Shown here one piece after another: positions 1-8,900 of a stretch of 17,760 nucleotides of DNA (position 1 is the stretch's first letter; the number at the start of each line of letters is the position of its first letter). The DNA lies in NCBI GenBank assembly GCA_035275625.1, contig DATEMK010000633.1, positions 1-17,760 on the forward strand. Direction: 5' to 3'. This DNA is from DATEMK01 sp035275625 (GTDB lineage: Bacteria; Bacteroidota; Bacteroidia; AKYH767-A; OLB10). Under the pieces are notes generated by a model, which was not told the origin of the DNA, made no database searches, and saw nothing but the letters and a program-made list of their open reading frames with translations. Position numbers and translations under genes: made by a program.

Positions 1-8
1 TAAAAAAA

Positions 9-2030
9 ATGTTTCCCATTCAATATAACAAAGAACAGTTGACGGATTTTTCTTTCTCAAAAGAAAGAGAAATAATTTTAACAGGCAATGCAGGTAGCTA
101 TTGCAGCACTTCGCTGTCAACATGCAACACGAGAAAATATCACGGCTTGTTTGCAACGATTCAACCACAGATGGATAATAATTTTTATATGTTGTTATCT
201 TCTCTTGATGAAACAATTTTAAAAGGAGACATTGAATATAAGTTGGCTGTCCATCTGTATCCGAACACTCTTTATCCCGAAGGGCATTTGTTCATGGAAA
301 ACTTCTCTTATGATAAAGCTCCGGAATGGAATTTTATTATGGATGGTATTAAAATTTCAAAACAAATAATTCTTTGCAAGGATGAAAACAGGTTGCTCAT
401 AAAATACAAAGTCATTGAGGCAGATACACAATTCAAAATCCGGTTTCAGCCCTTCCTTGCATTTCGGAATGTTCATGCTGTTCGTCAGGCAGATTTTTCA
501 ATCAACTCCAAGGCAACTCTTATAAATAACGGAATTGAAATTTGTTTGTACAAAGAATTTGCTCCGCTGTTCATGCAATTTTCAAAACGTGTTGAGTTCG
601 TTGCTTCGCCCGATTGGTATTATGATATTGAATATGTAAAAGAAATGGAGCGCGGATATGATTTCAAAGAATCGCTTTTCGTTCCCGGTTATTTTGAAGC
701 GGCTTTAAAAAAAGGAGATGAATTGATTTTCTCAGCGGGACTTACAGAAATAAGAACAGCATCACTAAAAATTAAATTTGCAAAAGAACTTCAGGCAAAT
801 ATTTCACTTGACAGTTTTGAAAATTGTCTCATCAATGCAGCGAAACAATTCATCATTACACATGATGGAAAAACTGAAGTGATGGCTGGCTGGCATTGGT
901 TTGGCAGATGGGGTCGTGATACATTTATTTCACTTCCCGGTTTGATGCTTGCACAGGATAATATTAAAATTTTTAAATCGGCTTTAGACACTATTCTGAA
1001 AGATTTGAATCATGGATTATTTCCTAATACCGGAAGCGGAACACAAGCTTCATTCAATTCAGTTGATGCTCCGTTATGGTTCTTCTGGACTTTACAGCAA
1101 TATGCAATGCGCTCTGTCCCGATAGCTATCGGGATAAAAAACATTTGGAAAGAATACGGAGATAAAATGATTTCCATACTTGAGCATTTCAGAAAAGGAA
1201 CGCTCCATAATATTTACATGCGCGAAAATTATTTGCTATGGGCTGGTGAAAACAATGTTGCACTAACATGGATGGATGCAATGATTGATGGTATTCCTGT
1301 AACTCCACGCACAGGACTTGCTGTAGAAATAAATGCGCTTTGGTACAATGCAATTCAATTTGCATTGGAAGCTGCAACTGCTTCAGGAAATAAAAAGTTT
1401 ATTGAAGAGTGGAAAAAATATCCTGCACTTATTGAGCAATCATTTAAAGAAACATTTTGGGATGAACATAAAAATTATCTCGCTGATGTAGTGAATGAAG
1501 ATTTTAAAGATTGGTCAATCCGTCCAAATCAATTAATAGCAATTTCACTTCCCTACTCTCCGGTTGAAAATCATATTGCAAAGCAAGTTCTCGAAATTAC
1601 AGAGCGGGAATTGTTAACTCCACGAGGGTTAAGAACGCTTTCTCCTAACGATTCCAATTACAAAGGTTCATATAATGGCGACCAGCGCAACAGAGATTTG
1701 GCATATCACAATGGTACTGTATGGACATGGTTGTTAGGTCCGTTTGCAGAAGAATATTTGCGTCAGCATGGAAGTGATGGCATAGAGAAAATAAAAGAAA
1801 TTCGTTTCCACTTTGAAGAAGCGCTGTTTGAATATGGCATCGGAACCATTGCAGAAATCTACGAAGGCGATGCTCCGCATAAAGCATGTGGCGCAATTTC
1901 CCAGGCATGGAGCGTTGCGGAATTATTAAGGATAAAACATCTGTTGAAATCATTTGAAACATCAAATCAAAATAAACCCGGACAAAAAATACCTCTGAAA
2001 AAAGATTTAGAAAATATCAGTTCACTATAA
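9..2030 (+). CDS. Glycogen debranching enzyme (amylo-alpha-1,6-glucosidase, GH133-like)
   Basis: The 673-aa product is full length for bacterial amylo-alpha-1,6-glucosidases, which hydrolyse the alpha-1,6 branch stubs left on limit-digested glycogen. Residues about 15-240 match the N-terminal beta-rich GDE_N type domain. Residues about 270-660 form the (alpha/alpha)6-barrel GDE_C domain. The signature GWHWFGRWGRD is at 294-304, TWMDA at 421-424 with Asp423 a likely catalytic acid, NRDLAYHNGTVWTW near 561-574, and a C-terminal AEIYEGD segment whose Glu may be the partner catalytic residue. No signal peptide is seen, so it should be cytoplasmic. The start at 9 follows an A-rich leader and no upstream sequence is available to test an alternative. 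It is the first visible gene of a glycogen operon and lies 14 nt before the next gene. One oddity is an 18-bp palindrome encoding residues 370-375. The family assignment is secure; the catalytic residues are inferred from family knowledge. Confidence 0.95.
   Translation: MFPIQYNKEQLTDFSFSKEREIILTGNAGSYCSTSLSTCNTRKYHGLFATIQPQMDNNFYMLLSSLDETILKGDIEYKLAVHLYPNTLYPEGHLFMENFSYDKAPEWNFIMDGIKISKQIILCKDENRLLIKYKVIEADTQFKIRFQPFLAFRNVHAVRQADFSINSKATLINNGIEICLYKEFAPLFMQFSKRVEFVASPDWYYDIEYVKEMERGYDFKESLFVPGYFEAALKKGDELIFSAGLTEIRTASLKIKFAKELQANISLDSFENCLINAAKQFIITHDGKTEVMAGWHWFGRWGRDTFISLPGLMLAQDNIKIFKSALDTILKDLNHGLFPNTGSGTQASFNSVDAPLWFFWTLQQYAMRSVPIAIGIKNIWKEYGDKMISILEHFRKGTLHNIYMRENYLLWAGENNVALTWMDAMIDGIPVTPRTGLAVEINALWYNAIQFALEAATASGNKKFIEEWKKYPALIEQSFKETFWDEHKNYLADVVNEDFKDWSIRPNQLIAISLPYSPVENHIAKQVLEITERELLTPRGLRTLSPNDSNYKGSYNGDQRNRDLAYHNGTVWTWLLGPFAEEYLRQHGSDGIEKIKEIRFHFEEALFEYGIGTIAEIYEGDAPHKACGAISQAWSVAELLRIKHLLKSFETSNQNKPGQKIPLKKDLENISSL
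1117..1134. repeat. 18-bp perfect palindrome inside the debranching enzyme gene
   Basis: The bases TCCCGATAGCTATCGGGA read identically on both strands. They lie in the debranching gene between the segment encoding QQYAM and the segment encoding IWKEYG. The length is a multiple of three, so the frame is kept, and it encodes roughly VPIAIG (residues 370-375). The local protein segment between QQY and WKEYG looks a few residues longer than I remember for homologues, which suggests a palindromic repeat inserted in frame. That comparison is from memory, not an alignment. Confidence 0.6.
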
Positions 2031-2044
2031 AAAAAATAAATAAA

Positions 2045-2611
2045 ATGAAATCTTCAATCAAAAAAATTCTTTGCTTAAATGCAATTGTTATCGCAAGTGC
2101 AATCATTAATCATTCAAATGCGCAATGCAACATGATGAACATGAATCATTCATCAATGAATCATAATGAAATGGGTAGTAATGCAGGTGAAATTGTTAAG
2201 ACAAGTAATTATCAATTTGAAATGGTTTATCAACCCGCTTTAAAAACAGACCCGTTTACAATTTATGTAATGAATAAAAAGGGAAAGCCATTAGTGAATG
2301 CTGCAATCACCGGTATAGCAGAAATTACTTATCAGGATGGCAGCATGGAAACAGTATCATTATTTGCCAAAGGAGAAAATGCTTATGCCGTTCCATTGAA
2401 AAATTTATCACAACCCTTCGTTGCTCTTTTCAATATTCAGATTGATAAAAAAAATGTAGATGTAAGATATGAATACAAGGGTGCAGATACAAGTCAGAAT
2501 ATTTCACCAGGCAGTTATTACACGTGCCCGATGCATCCGGAAATAAAATCGGATAAGCCGGGCAATTGTCCGAAATGCGGTATGACACTTGAGAAAAAAG
2601 ATAACAAATAA
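2045..2611 (+). CDS. Exported protein with C-terminal heavy-metal-binding domain
   Basis: The 188-aa protein has a signal peptide (residues 1-26, basic start, hydrophobic core, SNA before Gln27), so it acts outside the inner membrane. A short Met/His/Asn-rich stretch follows (about 29-44), then a beta-rich region (about 52-145) that I do not recognise with certainty. The C-terminal segment YYTCPMHPE...CPKCGM has Cys161, His164, Cys175 and Cys178. This matches the small heavy-metal-binding domain found at the ends of CusB-type efflux adaptors and other copper or heavy-metal proteins. A role in binding copper or silver is inferred from that domain and the Met/His content. It sits 14 nt after the debranching gene and 36 nt before another Met/His-rich protein, so it appears to be part of the same transcript even though it has no obvious link to glycogen. 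Confidence 0.82.
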   Translation: MKSSIKKILCLNAIVIASAIINHSNAQCNMMNMNHSSMNHNEMGSNAGEIVKTSNYQFEMVYQPALKTDPFTIYVMNKKGKPLVNAAITGIAEITYQDGSMETVSLFAKGENAYAVPLKNLSQPFVALFNIQIDKKNVDVRYEYKGADTSQNISPGSYYTCPMHPEIKSDKPGNCPKCGMTLEKKDNK

Positions 2612-2647
2612 TTCCTGTTAAATTTCAAACAATTAAATCTTACTAAA

Positions 2648-3166
2648 ATGAAAAAGAAAAAATTAATTCAAAATGTGCTTGTTGCCATGATGATATTTAT
2701 TTTTTTCATCATGGTTGAAGGATGTAGAAAAAACATGATGGATGATTCTTTATCGCCATCTGCAATTGCAGACATCAATGGAATGAACGATGCATATCGG
2801 AATGCCAAAACCTTCAACGATTTGCTCATGGCATACAGCCATGATTCATCAAATCAGAGTAATTATGCGATTGACTCCTATATCAATCAGCTAACCTCGC
2901 AGCATGACTCTGCACTCTGCGATTCTTTAAGAATTCTTTATGATGGAATGTACCATCATTACGATTCCCTGTTCAACTATTATCATAACCTCTGTCATCA
3001 GCAAATGGGAAATCATTGCTCAGGTAACATGATGACTGGAGATATGATGAATGGCGGCATGATGGGAGGAAACAGCAACAGCACAAATCATTGCATGATT
3101 AACAATACAGATTATATGTCAATGATGAATTCGCTTCATCAGTTGCACAGTTCATATCATCCTTAA
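2648..3166 (+). CDS. Met/His-rich putative lipoprotein
   Basis: No named family is recognised for this 172-aa product. It begins with KKKK and a hydrophobic segment (residues 6-23) ending in VEGC, so Cys26 is a plausible though imperfect lipobox cysteine and the protein is probably membrane-anchored in the periplasm or outer membrane. Residues 40-115 look helical and polar. The C-terminal third is rich in Met, His and Cys, with Met pairs at 128-129, 133-134, 138-139 and 159-160, and Cys/His at 116, 117, 123, 124, 148 and 149. Such Met-pair and His patterns are typical of proteins that bind Cu(I)/Cu(II), but the metal is inferred. It follows another putative metal-binding export and ends 6 nt before the glycosyltransferase gene, so co-transcription is likely. 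Confidence 0.7.
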   Translation: MKKKKLIQNVLVAMMIFIFFIMVEGCRKNMMDDSLSPSAIADINGMNDAYRNAKTFNDLLMAYSHDSSNQSNYAIDSYINQLTSQHDSALCDSLRILYDGMYHHYDSLFNYYHNLCHQQMGNHCSGNMMTGDMMNGGMMGGNSNSTNHCMINNTDYMSMMNSLHQLHSSYHP

Positions 3167-3172
3167 GATAAA

Positions 3173-4459
3173 ATGAAAGCGCTAATGTTTGGTTGGGAAT
3201 TTCCTCCGCATATCTCCGGAGGTCTTGGTACTGCCTGTTACGGGATTACAAGCGGACTCATGAAACAAGGAGTTGATGTTTTGTTTGTGGTGCCGAAATT
3301 ATTTGGAGGGGAGAATAAGGAAACAGCGCATTTGATTAGTGCAAGTGATGTTACCATTGATGTGAAGAAAAAATTATTTCTTGACTGTTGGGACAAGCTC
3401 ACCTACTTGCAGATTTCTTCTACGCTTATCCCTTACACTTCTCCGGAAGAATTTGCAAAACTTAATGAAGTAAAATCAAGTCTCACCGAAACCTTCTGCA
3501 CCTCTCCTTTTTCATTTCATTTTGAATTGAGTGGTGAATATGGAAGTGATATTATGAAAGAGATTGCACGATATGCACTGGTTGCAGCAAAGGTTGCGAC
3601 AGAAAATAAATTTGATGTCATCCACGCACACGACTGGCTTACTTTTCCTGCCGGAATAGCTGCAAAACAGGCAAGCAGAAAACCGTTGATTATTCATGTT
3701 CATGCAACTGAATTTGACAGGTCGGGTGAGCATATCAACCAAGAAGTTTATGAAATCGAAAAAGCAGGAATGGAAGCGGCTGACCATATTATCTCTGTAA
3801 GCGAACTCACAAAGAAAATAATCATTGACAGATACGGAATTAATCCTGAAAAAATTTCAGCAGTGCATAACGGTGTTCATGCAAAATCAGAAAATGAAAA
3901 TTCACAAGCTATAAAAAAAGTTAAAAAATATATCGTCACATTTTTAGGAAGAATTACTTTTCAGAAAGGACCTGATTATTTTGTTGAAGCCGCCAATAAA
4001 GTTTTGAAGAAAAATCCTGATGTGCATTTTGTAATGGCTGGCAGCGGTGATATGATGAACCGAATGATTAAGCGAGTGGCAGAACTGAGAATCAGTTCAC
4101 GTTTTCACTTTACCGGATTTTTAAAAGGTGATGATGTGAACAGTATGTATGCCATGAGTGATGTTTATGTGATGCCTTCCGTATCAGAGCCATTCGGCAT
4201 TGCACCATTGGAAGCCATGCAGGAAAATGTTCCTGTGATTATTTCGAAGCAATCGGGTGTTGCAGAGGTGCTGCATCATGTTATTAAAGTGGATTTCTGG
4301 GATACCGATGCGCTTGCAGATGCAATCAACGGGCTGATTAATTATTCAGCATTATCAAAAAATCATAAGCAAACAAATAATGCAATGCTGCAGAACCTTA
4401 ACTGGGAAAAAACCGGTGAAAGAATTAAAGATATATATCAATCTGTCTGTAACAATTAA
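3173..4459 (+). CDS. GT4/GT5-type glycosyltransferase, glycogen synthase-like
   Basis: The 428-aa protein is a complete GT-B fold retaining glycosyltransferase. The N-terminal domain opens with GWEFPPHISGGLGTA (residues 7-21), whose SGGLG loop corresponds to the sugar-nucleotide/acceptor glycine loop of starch and glycogen synthases. HAHDW (151-155) is another synthase-like motif. The C-terminal domain has the E-x7-E pair in EPFGIAPLE (Glu339 and Glu347), typical of GT4/GT5 donor binding. There is no signal peptide, so it is expected in the cytoplasm. In an operon with debranching, GH57 and phosphorylase genes, it most likely extends or primes an alpha-1,4-glucan from ADP- or UDP-glucose. The donor cannot be read from the sequence, and a different acceptor, such as maltose-1-phosphate type chemistry or another glycan, remains possible. 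It lies 4 nt before a small ORF. Confidence 0.85.
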   Translation: MKALMFGWEFPPHISGGLGTACYGITSGLMKQGVDVLFVVPKLFGGENKETAHLISASDVTIDVKKKLFLDCWDKLTYLQISSTLIPYTSPEEFAKLNEVKSSLTETFCTSPFSFHFELSGEYGSDIMKEIARYALVAAKVATENKFDVIHAHDWLTFPAGIAAKQASRKPLIIHVHATEFDRSGEHINQEVYEIEKAGMEAADHIISVSELTKKIIIDRYGINPEKISAVHNGVHAKSENENSQAIKKVKKYIVTFLGRITFQKGPDYFVEAANKVLKKNPDVHFVMAGSGDMMNRMIKRVAELRISSRFHFTGFLKGDDVNSMYAMSDVYVMPSVSEPFGIAPLEAMQENVPVIISKQSGVAEVLHHVIKVDFWDTDALADAINGLINYSALSKNHKQTNNAMLQNLNWEKTGERIKDIYQSVCNN

Positions 4460-4463
4460 GAAT

Positions 4464-4622
4464 ATGAAAAATCATCATGCTTCATTACACCAGCGAATAA
4501 AAGTGCTGTTAGACAACAGGACTTCTGTTGTTATCAATAAACTGGAATCGTTAGCCATCTGGAAAAAAAAATATCCTGATGCAAAAATTATTTACAACCA
4601 CATAATAAAACCAAGTTCATGA
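4464..4622 (+). CDS. Small 52-aa ORF, coupled to the GH57 gene
   Basis: The family is not recognised. This ATG lies 4 nt after the glycosyltransferase stop, and the stop codon overlaps the next start as ATGA (4619-4622), the arrangement expected for translational coupling. An upstream in-frame ATG at 4380 would lie inside the glycosyltransferase gene, so 4464 is preferred. The product is basic, has no membrane segment or signal peptide, and contains a mixed helical region (about residues 9-36) followed by KYPDAKIIYNH. A 7-bp hairpin (4513-4531) lies inside it. Its position exactly filling the gap supports a real gene. The alternative is a 159-nt structured leader for GH57 translation that happens to be open. 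Confidence 0.5.
   Translation: MKNHHASLHQRIKVLLDNRTSVVINKLESLAIWKKKYPDAKIIYNHIIKPSS
4513..4531 (+). promoter_or_regulatory. Hairpin within the small ORF ahead of GH57
   Basis: ACAACAG (4513-4519) and CTGTTGT (4525-4531) are exact inverted repeats around a 5-nt loop, and a flanking G-T pair could extend the stem. It starts about 50 nt into the small ORF and ends 87 nt before the GH57 start. In RNA it could modulate ribosome movement or mRNA processing between the glycosyltransferase and GH57 genes. No U-run follows, so it is not an intrinsic terminator. Function is inferred. Confidence 0.3.
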
Positions 4623-5902
4623 AAAATATTTGTTTGTACTTTCAGGTACATCAGCCATTCCGTTTAAGAACCTATCGCTTCTTTGATATAGGCAACCACA
4701 ATAATTATTTTGACCATGAGAAAAATGCAGCCGTCATGCGCAAGGTAGCTGAAAAATGTTACCTACCTGCAAATGCTATATTACTTGAACTCATCAATAA
4801 ATTCGGAAAACGTTTTAAGGTAGGCTTTTCCATTTCAGGAATGGCATTGGAACAGTTTGAGAAATACACTCCTGAAGTATTGGAGAGTTTTCAAAAACTT
4901 GCCGCAACAGGTTGCGTGGAATTTTTAGCTGAAACCTATTCACATTCATTAGCCGTTCTCAAATCAGAAAAGGAATTTATAAAACAAGTTCAGGAACACT
5001 CTCATAAAATTAAAAAACATTTTGGTCAGCAGCCGCAGGTTTTCAGAAATACTGAATTGATTTATTCCAATTCCATTGGTAAAATTGTGTCGGAGATGGG
5101 ATTTAAAGCGATGTTGGCAGAAGGCGCTGACCATATACTTCAATGGAGAAGTCCGAATTTTCTTTATTATAATTCCGCAGAACCAAAATTAAAACTGCTG
5201 TTAAAAAATTATCGTCTCAGTGATGATATTGCTTTTCGTTTCTCACAAGAAAGCTGGAATGGTTTTCCGCTTACTGCTCATAAATATGTTCACTGGCTTA
5301 ATGCAATTCCTTCCAATGAAGAAATTGTAAATCTCTTTATGGATTATGAAACTTTCGGTGAACATCAATGGGAAGAAACAGGAATTTTTGAATTTTTAAA
5401 AGCATTTCCGGCTCAGATATTTTCTTCTTCCAATTTCCGTTTCGTAACTCCTTCAGAAGCAGTTGAGCGTTTGCATCCTGTTGCTTTGCTGCATGTTCCG
5501 CATCCTGTTTCGTGGGCTGATATGGAACGCGACTTATCAGCATGGCTTGGTAACGATTTGCAGCACGATGCTTTTGATACGTTATACCAACTGGAAAAAA
5601 AAATTTCCTTTTGTGATGATGAACAAATTTTAAGAGACTGGAAATACCTTCAAACCAGCGACCACTTCTATTACATGTGCACTAAATATTTTTCGGATGG
5701 TGACGTGCATAAATATTTTAATCATTACAATTCACCGTATGATGCCTTTATCAATTATATGAATGTGCTGAGTGATTTTGAAGATAGGGTGAACAAATAT
5801 TTTGAAGAGCGAATTATTGCTAATCAGAGAATGAAAGTAAAAGCGAAAATTCAGATAAAACCCTTAAAAATAAAACACGAGGAAGTGTTCCATCTTAATT
5901 AA
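4619..5902 (+). CDS. GH57 family glycoside hydrolase (alpha-amylase type)
   Basis: The 427-aa protein is a cytoplasmic GH57 enzyme, a family of retaining alpha-glucan hydrolases and transferases. Family motifs appear in order: HQP (residues 11-13), GFSISG, ETYSHS, FRNTELIY with Glu146 as the expected nucleophile, and DYETFGEH (242-249) with Asp242 as the expected acid/base. The later HVPHPVSWAD segment is also typical. The length fits the compact alpha-amylase-like branch rather than the longer GH57 branching enzymes of about 500 aa or more. It probably cuts internal alpha-1,4 bonds of glycogen or maltodextrin, although transferase activity cannot be excluded. Its ATG overlaps the preceding small ORF stop by 4 nt, and the synthase-phosphorylase fusion follows after 9 nt. 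No signal peptide is present, consistent with intracellular glycogen. Confidence 0.92.
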   Translation: MKNICLYFQVHQPFRLRTYRFFDIGNHNNYFDHEKNAAVMRKVAEKCYLPANAILLELINKFGKRFKVGFSISGMALEQFEKYTPEVLESFQKLAATGCVEFLAETYSHSLAVLKSEKEFIKQVQEHSHKIKKHFGQQPQVFRNTELIYSNSIGKIVSEMGFKAMLAEGADHILQWRSPNFLYYNSAEPKLKLLLKNYRLSDDIAFRFSQESWNGFPLTAHKYVHWLNAIPSNEEIVNLFMDYETFGEHQWEETGIFEFLKAFPAQIFSSSNFRFVTPSEAVERLHPVALLHVPHPVSWADMERDLSAWLGNDLQHDAFDTLYQLEKKISFCDDEQILRDWKYLQTSDHFYYMCTKYFSDGDVHKYFNHYNSPYDAFINYMNVLSDFEDRVNKYFEERIIANQRMKVKAKIQIKPLKIKHEEVFHLN

Positions 5903-5911
5903 TTATTAAAA

Positions 5912-8900
5912 ATGAAAGAAGAAACATTAAGCAAACCAGATTATATCCTGGAAGTAAGCTGGGAAGTTTGCAATAAAGTAGGCGGCATATATACGGTGAT
6001 TTCAACCAAGGCGCTTACGCTGGTACATGAGTTCGGTGATAAATATATTTTAATCGGACCTGATGTGTGGAAAGGAACCTGGGAACATCCCGAATTTGCC
6101 GAAGACAAAGAGTTGTTAAAATCATGGCGACCACATGCTGAAGCACGCGGATTGAAAATAAAAATTGGCAGATGGAAAATTGCTGGCAATCCTATTGTTG
6201 TATTGGTTGATTTCACATCCTTCTTTTCATCGAAGGAAAAAATATTTGAAGAGCTATGGCTCAACAATAAACTTGATTCTATAAATGGTCAATGGGATTA
6301 TATTGAACCGGCTCTGTTTGGTTACGCAGCCGGTAAAGTGATTGAATGCTTCAATCTACACTATGTTTCTTTCAGCGACCGTGTGGTAGCTCAGTTTCAT
6401 GAATGGATGACAGGTGCTGGGATTCTTTTTCTTCATCAGCATGTTCCGCAAATTGGAACTATTTTTACTACACATGCTACAGTTATCGGAAGATGCCTTG
6501 CCGGAAATAATTTACCATTGTATAGTAAATTCGATTCGTACGATGCAGAACAAAAAGCCAAAGAATATAATGTAGTTGCAAAACATTCTCTTGAAAAACT
6601 TTCAGCGAAGACCGCAGATTGTTTTACCACAGTGAGTGATATTACAGCAAAGGAGTGTGTAAAATTTTTAGAAAAAAAACCTGATGTCATCACACCCAAT
6701 GGTTTTGAGTTTTCATTTGTTCCCGACCCGGTTTTATTCAGGCAAAAAAGAATTACGGCAAGAAGGAAACTTTTTGATGTTGCAAATAAGTTGCTCAACA
6801 AAACATTTGATGAGGATACATTGCTCGTTTTAAAAAGTGGCAGGTATGAATTTCACAACAAGGGTATTGATTTGTTTATTGATGCGCTGGGAATGCTAAA
6901 ACAAGAGAAGATTCAGAAAGAAGTGCTTGCTTTTATTTTCGTGCCTGCATATAACACCGGTCCGCGGAAAGAGTTGCAGGAAAATTTTAGTGGAAATAAT
7001 TCAGATATTAATCACAATGAAAGTTATCTCACGCACTATATACAGGGAACAGATACCGACCTTATCATACAACGAATCAAAAAAAATAACCTGGATAATC
7101 ATAGTGATGATAATGTCAATGTCATTTTTGCTCCCACATACATGGATGGGCATGATGGAATTTTTAACATGAACTATTTTGACCTTCTTATCGGATTTGA
7201 CCTCGGTGTTTTTCCTTCTTATTATGAACCGTGGGGATATACTCCTGTTGAAGCGCTTGCATTCCATGTGCCGACCGTGACAACTAACCGCACCGGTTTC
7301 GGAATGTTATTTACCAATGCCAACAAAGCAATTTTTGTTTTGGAACGTAATGATGATAATGAAACTGAGGTAACAAAAGCTATTGCAGATGTTATTAAGA
7401 ATTTTTCAGGTAAATCAATTGAAGAAATAAAAGAAGCACGCGAAACGGCATTCCTGCTTTCAAAAAAAACCCTCTGGAAAAATCTTATTGTGAATTATCA
7501 GAATGCTTATGCGCTTGCTTTTCAAAAAGCAAAAGAAAGAGAACTCAATTTTACACACGAATATAAACCGGCACAATATGATGCCTGTTCAATTGAGCAT
7601 TCAACACCACGAAACAATCAGCCGCAATGGAGAAAAATATTTGTTCATGCAGAATTTCCGGAATCGCTTTTGCCGCTGAAAAAACTTTCACGAAATCTCT
7701 GGTGGACATGGAATGAAGAAGCGCAGGAATTATTCAGTATGATGGACGAAGAGCTTTGGAAAACATCAGGAAAAAATCCGGTTGCTTTAATTGAAAATTT
7801 ATCTTATGACGAAATAAAAAATCTCGAAACAAATAAATCATTTCTTGATAAGCTTAAATCAGTATCTGAAAAGTTTGAAAACTATTTGAATCGAAAAGTT
7901 GATGCAACTTCTCCGCTTATCGCATATTTCAGCATGGAGTATGGACTGCATTGCAGCATTAAAATTTATTCAGGAGGATTGGGAGTTCTCGCAGGAGATT
8001 ATCTGAAACAGGCAAGCGATTCATCCATGAATTTAATTGCTGTCGGGTTGCTTTACCGCAATGGATATTTCAGGCAACGGTTAACTATTAATGGTGACCA
8101 GATTGCTGAAAATGATTTGCAAAAATTTACAAATCTTCCAATGCAACCGGTGATGAATGAAGATGGAGACCGTTTAAAAATTACGATACCATTTCCGGGA
8201 CGAACATTGTATGCGCAAGCGTGGCAAATGAATGTCGGCATCACAAAATTATTTTTACTCGATACTGATATGCCGGAAAACGCAAGTGAAGACCGTCACA
8301 TTACTTCGCAACTATATGGCGGTAATTGGGAGAACCGTCTATGTCAGGAAATATTGCTCGGCATCGGTGGTGTCCGGCTGCTTAACATGATGGGATACAA
8401 ACCAGATGTTTATCATCTTAACGAAGGACACGCTGCGTTTGCAAGCATTGAACGGATTAACCGATTCATTCTCGAACAAAATATTTCCTTCGATGAAGCT
8501 TTTGAAGTAATAAGAGCATCATCACTATTTACTACACACACTCCGGTTGAAGCCGGGCATGATAAATTCAGCGAGGATTTAATGAGAAAATATTTTTCAC
8601 ATTATCCGCAGGTATTTAATATTTCATGGGAAAAATTAATTAGCTTGGGAAAAGCTCATCCTGATGACAGTGAAGAAAAATTTTCAATGAGTTTTTTTGC
8701 AGCGCACTTTTCACAAAAAATAAATGCGGTGAGTAAAATACATGGAGAAGTTTCACGTAAAATGTTCAGCAAACTTTGGGATGGTTACGGTGAAGTAGAA
8801 ATTCCTGTCGGGTATGTAACGAACGGAGTGCATCTTCCTACATGGATGGCGAATGAGTGGAAGCAGCTTTACAGCAAAAAAATTAGTGAATCAATATTAT

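Noticed and set aside
4380..4463. Longer N-terminus for the small ORF starting at 4380
   Set aside because: It would lie inside the C-terminal coding region of the glycosyltransferase; the ATG at 4464, just after that stop, is the natural start.
6436..6801. 121-aa open frame on the minus strand
   Set aside because: It lies wholly opposite the conserved GT3 motifs of the fusion gene; no independent support.
6927..7172. 81-aa open frame on the plus strand in another frame
   Set aside because: It lies inside the GT3 coding region and the encoded peptide is low in complexity, as expected of a frame shadow.
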